Shown: piece after piece, positions 1-5,413 of the stretch
Numbering within the stretch: the stretch's first letter is position 1
Layout of the letters: each line of letters starts with the position of its first letter
DNA from: an uncultured Pseudomonadota bacterium
GTDB taxonomy: Bacteria; Bdellovibrionota_B; Oligoflexia; Oligoflexales; Bog-1112
Length of the DNA: 7,829 nucleotides
Assembly: GCA_937896265.1 (NCBI GenBank)
Contig: CALBMD010000333.1
Span: 1 to 7,829 of the forward strand
Reading direction: 5' to 3'
Made by a program: the position numbers and the translations under genes
The notes under the pieces: model-generated
What the model was told of the DNA's origin: nothing
The model's database searches: none
What the model saw: only the letters and a program-made list of their open reading frames with translations

Positions 1-51
1 ATACGAGATAACGTGATGTGACTGGAGTTCAGACGTGTGCTCTTCCGATCT
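1..51 (+). other. Illumina adapter carry-over (non-genomic)
   Basis: Bases 1-9 (ATACGAGAT) match the 3' end of the Illumina P7 primer. Bases 10-17 (AACGTGAT) sit where an 8-base index belongs. Bases 18-51 match the TruSeq-type read-2 adapter, from GTGACTGGAGTTC to CTCTTCCGATCT. The order and phase are exactly those of an indexed library primer, so this is untrimmed adapter and not bacterial DNA. Genomic sequence begins at 52, inside an acetyltransferase gene that is therefore cut short artificially. Confidence 0.98.
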
Positions 52-470
52 ATAGTCCAAGCATCTTGGCCTCTGCCATAATAATCCTTTCGCTCACCAA
101 TCTTCATAAAACCAAGGCTTGTATATAGCTTCAAGGCAGCCTCATTGTCTTTGGCAACTTCCAAAAAAGCTTTTTCAAAATTTCTCTCTTGCGCCAAAAA
201 AGCTCGCAGCAGCATAGTACCGCTGCCCTTTCCTCGCCATTCTTTAATGACATAGACATAAATGATATCTAATTCAAAAGGACCTTTATGGACAACCAAC
301 AAAGCGCAAGCTTTTTCTTTGTTGGCAGCGAAATAAAAGTAGTAACCGGATTCGAAGTAGGTTTTTTCAAGTTGTTGCCAGGTCCAAAAATCCCACTCGT
401 CACAAATAGACTTAAGCCACAGCCAATGCTTTGCCTCTTCATGATTCACAAGAACTAAAGAGAGGCTCAC
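52..470 (-). CDS. rimI: RimI-like GNAT N-acetyltransferase, 3' end missing
   Basis: Partial gene of 139 codons from a GTG start at 470, cut off by the adapter at 52. The product reads as a GNAT-fold acetyltransferase. RimI enzymes transfer acetyl from acetyl-CoA to the N-terminal alanine of ribosomal protein S18. Visible signs are the acetyl-CoA binding motif R79-G-K-G82-S-G84, E104 on the following strand, N109, the AALKLYTSLGF segment (111-121), and YY at 130-131 followed by a QDAW end. Family members run about 145-160 residues, so only the last few are lost. The GTG start overlaps the TGA of the upstream gene (GTGA, 467-470), which suggests translational coupling; no strong ribosome site is seen. 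GNAT families look alike, so another acetyltransferase substrate remains possible. Confidence 0.82.
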
Positions 471-1066
471 TTTTGTTGTCCCGGGGGGTAAATAAGCGCG
501 TACTCTTGGCTAGATGCGAAAATTAGGATTTTAAACTGCTTTCTCAAATTTTCAAACCAATCTCTTTGCGGCGATTTTTCTTTAAAGGCAACATAATCGG
601 CAATTTGCAAGATAGCAATAAGGGTCTTCTCGCAAAAAGCTTCATCAAGCACAAGACGCGAATACATGCGACTAAAGGCTGGATATTTTACAATAGCATT
701 GCGGATCTTTTCCATAGCAGGCAAAAGACGAGGATCAGCACCAAACCTCAGAGCTAAAACCTTTAGCTCTGATAGTTCAGCCCAAATAATCATATCGTGG
801 GTAGCACTGGCAAAAGAGTCTGGCCAATTTGCTTTATCCACCAACAAAGGCTCTTTTTTATCACTATGCAAAAGAGTCTTTAGATTTAAATAGGCTTCAA
901 GCTCTCTTTGCGTAAAAACATCATTGTCTATCTTAAGCAAGACCCGATCACCCAGTCTTGCTTCTGCTTTTTTATTGTTAACCTGATTTTGTTCGCTTGC
1001 CTGGCCTTGGCTGACAAGAATGCAGAAAAGACCTAATATAAGAAGTAGTTTAAGGATCAATCTCAT
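467..1066 (-). CDS. Secreted protein with SurA-like N-terminal signature
   Basis: Protein of 199 residues. Residues 1-23 form a signal peptide: a basic start, a leucine-rich core and a QGQA-S cleavage-like site, so the protein is probably periplasmic. Residues 38-63 (LGDRVLLKIDNDVFTQRELE and on) resemble the opening of SurA/PpiD-type chaperones, where a strand reading roughly 'VxxVNxxVITxxEL' leads into a helix. The rest is mostly helical, and no parvulin-type isomerase domain follows. It may be a chaperone-like remnant or a lineage-specific periplasmic protein; true SurA is about 430 residues. Its ATG lies inside the last codons of the upstream 65-residue ORF (17-base overlap) and its stop overlaps the acetyltransferase start, so it is the middle gene of an operon. 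A precise function cannot be assigned. Confidence 0.75.
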   Translation of the reverse strand: MRLILKLLLILGLFCILVSQGQASEQNQVNNKKAEARLGDRVLLKIDNDVFTQRELEAYLNLKTLLHSDKKEPLLVDKANWPDSFASATHDMIIWAELSELKVLALRFGADPRLLPAMEKIRNAIVKYPAFSRMYSRLVLDEAFCEKTLIAILQIADYVAFKEKSPQRDWFENLRKQFKILIFASSQEYALIYPPGQQK

Positions 1067-1247
1067 CCATGAAACCCAAAAATTTGTAGCCCTCTAAATT
1101 CTGAGCTGATAGTAGGCTCAAACTACCATCGCTATCGCTATCATCCTCGCGAGCAGCCAGGTAAGTACCTTTACCGTTATTATCATGATAATTGAGAATG
1201 ATCCAAGTGACCTTATTTTGCCGGTCAAACGCTTTGAATGGTAGCAC
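1050..1247 (-). CDS. Small acidic hypothetical protein, or 3' half of an interrupted gene
   Basis: ORF of 65 codons from GTG at 1247, with a good ribosome site (AGGAAGG) six bases upstream. The product carries NYHDNNGKGTY and EDDSDSDGSL stretches. They look like degenerate Asp/Asn/Gly loop repeats of secreted or calcium-binding-like proteins, but the loop ligand pattern is incomplete. The stop overlaps the next gene's start by 17 bases, which supports a translated operon member. The codon directly before GTG is an in-frame TAA, and upstream of it the same frame stays open for at least 52 codons. This may therefore be the second half of one protein of roughly 100 residues. No family recognised. 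Confidence 0.55.
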   Translation of the reverse strand: MLPFKAFDRQNKVTWIILNYHDNNGKGTYLAAREDDSDSDGSLSLLSAQNLEGYKFLGFMDEIDP

Positions 1248-1349
1248 TTATGCCTTCCTATTGGCTAAAAAATGAGGGTATCTTTGGTAAAAGTAGCCCT
1301 CTTTAGCAAAAAAATCAATTCTAATTGTCTGATATTTCAAAGACTCCAT
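1248..1349 (-). CDS. Short ORF abutting the 65-residue ORF in the same frame
   Basis: ORF of 33 codons from ATG at 1349, preceded by AGGA seven bases upstream, ending in TAA at 1250-1248. The frame stays open further, to an ATG at 1406 (52 codons), but that start has no visible ribosome site and would leave only 17 bases to the divergent gene. The product is basic and aromatic (KEGYFYQRYPHFLANRKA at its end) with no signal peptide. It shares a frame with the following ORF and is separated from it only by the stop codon. The alternatives are a separate tiny gene, a leader peptide, or the first part of a gene broken by a nonsense change. Confidence 0.4.
   Translation of the reverse strand: MESLKYQTIRIDFFAKEGYFYQRYPHFLANRKA
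1264..1307. repeat. Bulged inverted repeat within the short ORF region
   Basis: GCTAAA (1264-1269) and GAGGG (1274-1278) pair with CCCTC (1297-1301) and TTTAGC (1302-1307). This gives 11 pairs, a 4-base bulge and an 18-base loop. It lies just upstream of the minus-strand GTG at 1247 and overlaps the end of the short upstream ORF. A T-tract does not follow it on the minus strand, so it is not a standard terminator for the operon. It may be fortuitous. Confidence 0.3.
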
Positions 1350-1367
1350 TGACAGTTCCTGAATTTT

Positions 1368-1400
1368 CTTAGCAAAGCTCCGATAATTTGAGGAGCTAAG
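1368..1400 (+). promoter_or_regulatory. Hairpin or operator-like dyad upstream of the beta-barrel gene
   Basis: CTTA (1368-1371) and GCTCC (1377-1381) pair with GGAGC (1392-1396) and TAAG (1397-1400). The result is a 9-bp stem with a 5-base bulge (GCAAA) and a 10-base loop containing GATAAT. It lies 13 bases before the AAGGA ribosome site of the gene at 1424, in the divergent interval shared with the minus-strand operon. It could be a 5' untranslated hairpin or an operator. The GATAAT in the loop resembles a -10 box but has no matching -35 at normal spacing. Confidence 0.35.
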
Positions 1401-1423
1401 GCTCATTAGAGTGAAGGAATATT

Positions 1424-2611
1424 ATGGCGTTTAAGAAAAACATCGGTATGGCAAGTTTTGGCCTTTTTTTAGCCCTACCCCTAACGGCACTTGCTGCTGA
1501 TGACACCGAGGAAAAAAGCAAAACGGTTCTTGATGCCAGCCCCTTACTTTCAGCACGGGCAGGAGGCATGGGGGGCGCAATATCTACCATTGCTGACGGC
1601 GCCCAGGCTCCTTTCTATAATCCTGCCAATATCGGCAGGCTAAATGAGGGCGACAAAGGAGATAATCTCTTAAGGCTGCTGCATTTTCCTTATGCCGGAG
1701 TCAGCGCTAATGAAAATGCCAGGAAGCTTAATAAAGATTTTGATACGCAAAACGCCTCCGAGAGCAAGGCTGTTTCTGATTCAGTACTTGCTGCCCATGC
1801 CGGTAAACGTCAATATGCTCGCGCCAATTTTTTAACTGGCCTGATACTTGGGCGCGTTGGTCTTTTCCAATATGAAGATATACAAATCGCAGCTGTTAAA
1901 AAACGCCCTGAGGAAAACCCTGATTCTGTGAGAACCTCATACCGCAACCTGCAAGGGACAGGGCTTGGTTTTAGTGTGGCTAATCAAAAGCAGACCATCC
2001 ACCTGGGGGCTTTTTCTAGCTATCAGTATTATAGTGCTATAGAGCAAGATGTCCCCTATAGCTCTTTGTCAACAAGCCAAGGCCGCTCTGATCTCACAAA
2101 AGGCGCCACTCGCTATGAAGGCACCACAACTAATGTTGGTCTTACTTGGGTTATGGCTAATTTTGGCAGACCAACCTTGGCTGTTGTGACGAAAAATGTC
2201 GCAGGCGCCTATTACAGTCTGAGAAATGATCAAGCGCACCCAGAGCTACCAAAAAGTAAAAAAGAAAAAGAAGATTATACCTTAGGCTTTTCTGTCTCTC
2301 CTAGGCTTGGTAAGCAAAGTGAGATCCATTTTATTATTGAAGGTCAGCATCTTACAGACACACAAACGGCTCTCAACAAGAAATTCCACACAGGGCTTGA
2401 ACTAAACCTTTTAGGCCATGGCTCAGACGCTCTTTTTAGCCTTCGTTCTGGCTACAATCTGGCAGGTTTATCATATGGTGCAAGCTTAAATCTGGCTTTA
2501 GTACAATTTGAAGTATCCTCTTATGCCGAAGATGTAGGCATAGCTAATAACCATCTTGCAGAAAATCGCCTGCAAGCTGTTTTTTCTGTTAATGTCCTTG
2601 ATCGTAACTAA
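1424..2611 (+). CDS. Outer-membrane beta-barrel-like protein (TraF_2/PorV/FadL style)
   Basis: Protein of 395 residues with ATG at 1424 and AAGGA (1414-1418) as ribosome site. Residues 1-24 form a signal peptide ending ALA, before ADDTEEKS. Residues 43-73 (SARAGGMGGAISTIADGAQA, then FYNPANIGRL) match the opening strand pattern of PorV/UPF0164/TraF_2 outer-membrane proteins: 'GARAxGMGGAxxAxADDxxAxxxNPA'. The rest alternates hydrophobic and polar residues in beta-strand fashion with many Gly, Tyr and Thr. It is probably an outer-membrane barrel involved in transport or surface assembly; the cargo is unknown. Annotations of 'conjugal transfer protein TraF' are common for such proteins, but nothing nearby suggests conjugation. 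It lacks the usual terminal Phe, although the end (LQAVFSVNVLDRN) still looks like a final strand. Confidence 0.72.
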   Translation: MAFKKNIGMASFGLFLALPLTALAADDTEEKSKTVLDASPLLSARAGGMGGAISTIADGAQAPFYNPANIGRLNEGDKGDNLLRLLHFPYAGVSANENARKLNKDFDTQNASESKAVSDSVLAAHAGKRQYARANFLTGLILGRVGLFQYEDIQIAAVKKRPEENPDSVRTSYRNLQGTGLGFSVANQKQTIHLGAFSSYQYYSAIEQDVPYSSLSTSQGRSDLTKGATRYEGTTTNVGLTWVMANFGRPTLAVVTKNVAGAYYSLRNDQAHPELPKSKKEKEDYTLGFSVSPRLGKQSEIHFIIEGQHLTDTQTALNKKFHTGLELNLLGHGSDALFSLRSGYNLAGLSYGASLNLALVQFEVSSYAEDVGIANNHLAENRLQAVFSVNVLDRN

Positions 2612-2635
2612 ATTCTAGCCACAGCAAGGATGAGG

Positions 2636-2713
2636 GGTTTGGGAGAAAACCATGCAGTTGGTTTCTCACAAGAAGGCTTTTTTTGGCAACCAGCTGCGTG
2701 GTTTTCCCAGACC
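2636..2713 (+). repeat. 26-bp imperfect inverted repeat forming a stable + strand RNA hairpin
   Basis: Left arm 2636-2663 pairs with right arm 2688-2713: 26 pairs, a single 2-base bulge (AG at 2644-2645) and a 24-base loop (2664-2687) that contains T7. Three pairs are T opposite G (2639/2710, 2653/2698, 2658/2693). All three become G-U wobbles in plus-strand RNA but A-C mismatches in minus-strand RNA, so the structure suits a plus-strand transcript. It lies 25 bases after the beta-barrel gene stop and 130 bases before smpB. It may protect or end the upstream message, be an RNase III site, or be a small mobile palindromic element. There is no strong T-tail after it. Confidence 0.8.
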
Positions 2714-2750
2714 TTGCGTTGTTTTCTAGTCGTCAAAGCAATTTAGATGC

Positions 2751-2790
2751 GCTAGCCCCTGAAAGACTAGTTAGCTTTTCTTGCTTTTTT
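2751..2790 (+). terminator. Weak intrinsic terminator candidate before smpB
   Basis: GCTAGC (2751-2756) pairs with GTTAGC (2770-2775), with one G-U, around a 13-base loop. A T-rich tract (TTTTCTTGCTTTTTT, 2776-2790) follows. The stem is short for a terminator, so efficiency would be low. It would end transcripts from the beta-barrel gene before smpB. Confidence 0.35.
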
Positions 2791-2809
2791 CCCGCCACCT
2801 TGCTAGCAT
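2781..2809 (+). promoter_or_regulatory. Possible promoter for smpB
   Basis: TTGCTT (2781-2786) and TAGCAT (2804-2809) are separated by 17 bases, a sigma70-like arrangement with moderate matches to both boxes. Transcription would begin near 2816, giving a leader of about 28 bases before the ATG at 2844. The -35 overlaps the T-tract of the terminator candidate. Confidence 0.35.
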
Positions 2810-2843
2810 CAAACCCCAGATTTAGGCCATTTTAGTTGGAAAT

Positions 2844-3299
2844 ATGAGCACGGAGCAAATAGCACGCAATAGAAAAGCCTCTTTTGAGTACGAAATCAAA
2901 GAGAAGATTGAGGCTGGTATTTGCCTTTTGGGAACAGAAGTTAAATCAATCCGCGATGGAAAAGTCAATTTGACTGAAGGGTGGATCGAAATCAATGACG
3001 ATTTAGAAGCCTTACTCCATCAAGTTCATATCAGCCCTTATTACTATGGCAACATCAATAACCACCGCGAAACAAGAGTGCGCAAGCTACTTTTAAAAAA
3101 GCGCGAGCTAGCCCGATTAAAGCAAGCAGTGGCTAACAAAGGTTTCACTTTGATCCCTATGCGCCTTTATTTCAAAGCACGCCTTGTGAAGGTAGAAGTA
3201 GCCGTAGCCAAAGGCAAAAAACTTCATGATAAGCGCCAAAGCGCTCGAGAAAAAGAAGACCTCCTTGCCATAGACCGAGCCATGAAAGCCCACAGATGA
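2844..3299 (+). CDS. smpB: SsrA-binding protein SmpB
   Basis: Full-length SmpB of 151 residues. SmpB binds the tRNA-like part of tmRNA and carries it into ribosomes stalled on broken messages, starting trans-translation. Family signatures appear in order: IARNRKASFEYEI (6-18), AGICLLGTEVKSIRDGKVNL (24-43), HISPYYYGNINNH (62-74), RKLLLKKREL (80-89), KGFTLIPMRLYFK (99-111) and GKKLHDKR (124-131), the hallmark near the C-terminus. A basic tail of about 20 residues follows, which in the family enters the mRNA channel. The ribosome site before ATG is weak (TTGGA). The stop overlaps the next gene's start (ATGA at 3296-3299), so the two are probably co-translated. Confidence 0.97.
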   Translation: MSTEQIARNRKASFEYEIKEKIEAGICLLGTEVKSIRDGKVNLTEGWIEINDDLEALLHQVHISPYYYGNINNHRETRVRKLLLKKRELARLKQAVANKGFTLIPMRLYFKARLVKVEVAVAKGKKLHDKRQSAREKEDLLAIDRAMKAHR

Positions 3300-3862
3300 T
3301 TTACCATATGCTTGCTACTTGCCCAGAAGAAAGCAAAGATGTTTTAGTCTTAGAACTTAAGGCCATGGGAGTTCTTGAGATCAGGATTCTTTATAAAGCT
3401 GTCTCCTTTCAAGGTGATGAGGCTTTATTTTACCGATGCCATCTCAGCCTTAGAACAGCTAGCAATCTCTTTTGGACCCTGAAATTTGGACCATTTGCTG
3501 CCAAAAGCGACGCTTACGCTCTAGCCAAAAGGATTTCCTGGCCTAAACTTTTTGCTCCAAGCAAAAGTTTTCGTGTCGATGCCATTATTACTGAAAAAGA
3601 TCGCCACGAATTTTCTGGTAACGACCTAAGCAAAGCAGTGCGCACAGCTATCGAAGAAGCTTTTGTTAAAAAAGGTGACAAGACGCCAAAAGTCGATATC
3701 AAAGACCCAAAGATTTTGGTTGTTATTCATCAACGAGCTGGCTTTGCTACTATCTCGATTTGTACCTCTGGCCAATCGCTACACAAACGCGCTTATAGAA
3801 CAACCAGACACCCAGCTCCTATTAAAGAAACAGTTGCAGCCACTATCTTAATGCTTGCTGGC
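3296..3862 (+). pseudogene. THUMP-domain RNA methyltransferase (RlmL-type), catalytic half missing
   Basis: About 189 codons match the N-terminal part of COG0116 enzymes, which methylate guanine in 23S rRNA or tRNA using SAM. A ferredoxin-like start and THUMP RNA-binding region (roughly residues 45-155) lead into LHKRAYRTTRHPAPIKETVA (162-180) and LMLAG. That is the standard entry to the UPF0020 methyltransferase domain. The SAM motif (DPxCGSGT) and the catalytic NPPYG motif expected next are absent. The frame instead runs into 38 unrelated hydrophobic residues and stops at 3979. Full members are near 370-390 residues, so about half is lost. The start ATG overlaps the smpB stop. RNA binding could survive but methylation cannot. 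The break coincides with the start of transporter homology in another frame. Confidence 0.88.
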
Positions 3863-3864
3863 TT
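3857..3864. other. Chimeric junction: methyltransferase to transporter
   Basis: Up to GGC at 3860-3862 the frame starting at 3296 keeps methyltransferase homology (ILMLAG). From CTT at 3862 a frame offset by one base reads LIFQTLPILFNKMPGG, an NSS transporter stretch. The two homologies meet within a few bases with no linker. Both genes are broken at this point, so it marks either a deletion or fusion in the genome or an assembly error. Confidence 0.85.
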
Positions 3865-4347
3865 ATTTTTCAAACCTTACCTATTTTGTTTAATAAGATG
3901 CCTGGTGGTTATTGGGTTGCTGTTGCTTTCTTCATGCTGGTTTTCTTTGCTGCTATTACCTCAGCCTTCTCTCTTCTAGAGGTGGTGGTTTGTTATGTTA
4001 GTGAAACTTTCCATATGAGTCGTAAGAAGACGACCTTGCTCGTTACCTTAGCAGTCTTTATTTTGGGGCTGGCGAGCGACTTATCACCCAACATCTTAGC
4101 AGATGTACGGATCTTTAACCTGCATGTATTTGAGTTTTTAGATCAACTTGCATCTAAGATTATGCTGCCAACTTCTGGTCTTCTCTTAGCTCTGTTCTTT
4201 AGTTTTGTTCTTGGCAAGAAAGCTGTAGCTCTACTTTTTGCTGATCCAACTTGGCATTTTTATCGGGGTACCTTTGGTTTCTGCATCCGCTTTCTTGCCC
4301 CTCTTTTTATTGGCATTTTGCTTTTGATGGGGTTGGGAGAATTCTAA
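3862..4347 (+). pseudogene. NSS-family sodium-dependent transporter, C-terminal third only
   Basis: The frame from 3862 to the stop at 4347 encodes the last four or so membrane spans of a neurotransmitter:sodium symporter (LeuT/YhdH type), which moves amino acids with Na+ across the inner membrane. LIFQTLPILFNKMPGG is followed by a span containing FFAAITSAFSLLEVVV. There the A-x-x-T-S pattern corresponds to the Na2-site residues A351, T354 and S355 of LeuT. Next come WS-like MSRKKTTLLV, FLDQLASKIMLPTSGLLLAL, and a final span before the terminal Phe. Full proteins have about 450 residues and 11-12 spans; the N-terminal two thirds is absent. A TTG at 3886 or ATG at 3898 could be read as a start, but no ribosome site supports it. 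Convergent with the hydrolase gene, 14 bases away. Confidence 0.88.
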
Positions 4348-4361
4348 CCCTCTCCTGGGAA

Positions 4362-5333
4362 TTAGGATCTTTGAAAGAACTCTTTGATTTGGCGAAGAGC
4401 TTCATCGCGAACAGTATCTGCTTCCATCAAAATCTCATGATAAGCTTCTGGATAGATAAGTTTCTGGCATGATAGAAACTTGCTGCAAAGCTTGTCTTGA
4501 CCCAAGGCAGGGACATGCAAATCTTTACCAGCCTGTAGCATTAATACAGAGGCTGGGACCTTTGATGCTAGATATTTAACATGCTTAATCGCTCGCAAAG
4601 CCTCTAGCGCCCATCGATAACTTATCTTCGAGGCGTCTATCAATGATGATGACAGTATAGTTTTGTTCATTTCGGCGCGCACCTGGCTGGTAGTCAGCTG
4701 ATTTCCATCAGTGGCTGCAAGCTTTTTACCCTGACCTATACCTGTCATGATGGTTCCCAAAGCTCTGGCACTGCGCTTAGAATGCTTTTGAGTGTTCATG
4801 TCAAACATAGGTGCTGAAAAGGCTATAGCATCAAAAAACTCAGGGTGGTGAGCAGCATAAATTGTGCCAATAGCAGCCCCCATAGAGTGAGCCAGTAAGT
4901 AGTGTTTGGGGTGGCTCCAAGGTTTAACGATCGTTCTGACAAACCGGTTTAAGTCTGAAACATAATCTTTATAATGACGCACATACTGAATTTTACAGTC
5001 ATCTATCAGGCTGGACTCTCCCTGGCCTCGATGTTCAAATAGATAAATCGTATAATCTAAATCTTTTAGATCATAAACAAGTTCTGCATATTTGGCTATT
5101 GGTTCGCCACGGCCTGGTAAAATGATGAGAGCTGGGCGCGTATTGTTTTGATTAAAGGCACGATATGCAAGGCGTACCTTTTTTTTGCCTTCTATAGAAT
5201 TGATGATTCCTGTTTCATAGTAGGGCAGCACTGCTTCGCGATACATCTGCTCATAGCTAGCTTCAGGTATAGCTAGAGTTGCCAAAGAAGATAGCAATAA
5301 AGAGCAAACGAGTGCTTTAGAGAAGTATTGCAT
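4362..5333 (-). CDS. Exported PldB-like alpha/beta hydrolase (lysophospholipase/monoacylglycerol lipase type)
   Basis: Protein of 323 residues. Residues 1-21 look like a signal peptide (SKALVCSLLLSSLATLA), so it probably acts in the periplasm or outside. The alpha/beta-hydrolase fold is clear: oxyanion region LPGRGEP (72-78), EHRGQGES (100-107), the nucleophile elbow AHSMG with S150, D271 in QAGKDLHVP and H299 in AYHEI, giving the Ser-Asp-His triad. The pattern fits the PldB/monoacylglycerol-lipase group, which cleaves acyl chains from lysophospholipids or glycerides; the substrate here is inferred. The start at 5333 is fixed by a strong ribosome site, GAGGTGA, three bases before ATG. That site lies inside a perfect inverted repeat. 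The gene follows the acyl-CoA oxidase-like gene on the same strand by 80 bases, so a lipid-degradation pairing is plausible. Confidence 0.85.
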   Translation of the reverse strand: MQYFSKALVCSLLLSSLATLAIPEASYEQMYREAVLPYYETGIINSIEGKKKVRLAYRAFNQNNTRPALIILPGRGEPIAKYAELVYDLKDLDYTIYLFEHRGQGESSLIDDCKIQYVRHYKDYVSDLNRFVRTIVKPWSHPKHYLLAHSMGAAIGTIYAAHHPEFFDAIAFSAPMFDMNTQKHSKRSARALGTIMTGIGQGKKLAATDGNQLTTSQVRAEMNKTILSSSLIDASKISYRWALEALRAIKHVKYLASKVPASVLMLQAGKDLHVPALGQDKLCSKFLSCQKLIYPEAYHEILMEADTVRDEALRQIKEFFQRS

Positions 5334-5336
5334 TGG

Positions 5337-5403
5337 TCACCTCTGTTGGGATTTAATTCAACGTAAAAAATCAAATCCGAGCTGTCAACGACAACAGAGG
5401 TGA
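5337..5403 (-). promoter_or_regulatory. Ribosome-site-sequestering inverted repeat before the hydrolase
   Basis: TCACCTCTGTTG (5337-5348) and CAACAGAGGTGA (5392-5403) form a perfect 12-bp inverted repeat. Inside it GGATTT (5349-5354) and AAATCC (5373-5378) add six more pairs, leaving a 13-base one-sided bulge. In minus-strand RNA the 3' arm carries the hydrolase ribosome site GAGGTGA, while the 5' arm carries its complement TCACCTC, a mimic of the 16S rRNA 3' end. A message reading through from the upstream gene would hide the site. No T-tail follows, so it is not a terminator. Confidence 0.72.
5360..5388 (-). promoter_or_regulatory. Internal sigma70-like promoter for the hydrolase
   Basis: On the minus strand a perfect TTGACA (5388-5383) is followed after 17 bases by TACGTT (5365-5360), which keeps the important T, A and final T of a -10 box. 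Initiation near 5353 would give a leader of about 20 bases that contains only the 3' arm of the inverted repeat. The ribosome site would then be free. Confidence 0.5.
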
Positions 5404-5413
5404 GGCCTGCTTT

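Noticed and set aside
1050..1247. EF-hand in the 65-residue ORF
   Set aside because: DSDSDGSL matches the first half of a calcium loop, but the twelfth position is Ser and not Glu/Asp, and flanking helices are not evident.
1349..1387. TTGACA at 1349-1354 with GATAAT at 1382-1387 as a promoter for the beta-barrel gene
   Set aside because: Both hexamers look good singly, but they are 27 bases apart, far from the usual 16-18, and no other -10 fits the TTGACA.
1396..1590. 64-codon minus-strand ORF opposite the start of the beta-barrel gene
   Set aside because: Shadow of the signal peptide and first strands of the plus-strand gene, with Ala/Arg/Pro-rich antisense composition.
2630..2746. 38-codon plus-strand ORF covering the long hairpin
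   Set aside because: Its composition is dictated by the inverted repeat, AAGG is too close to the ATG to serve as a ribosome site, and no domain or signal is visible; probably chance.
3886..4347. Transporter fragment as an intact small membrane protein starting at TTG 3886
   Set aside because: NSS homology continues upstream of the TTG to about 3862 and no ribosome site precedes it, so it is a truncated gene and not a short protein with its own start.
4331..4351. GGGTT...AACCC dyad between convergent genes as a terminator
   Set aside because: Only five pairs, with no T-tract on either strand.
4251..4472. Plus-strand ORF of 73 codons across the transporter end and hydrolase end
   Set aside because: It overlaps two clearly homologous genes in other frames and shows no features of its own.
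5338..5402. Inverted repeat before the hydrolase as an intrinsic terminator of the oxidase gene
   Set aside because: In minus-strand RNA the stem is followed by CCAATG with no U-tract; the U-rich stretch lies in the loop.
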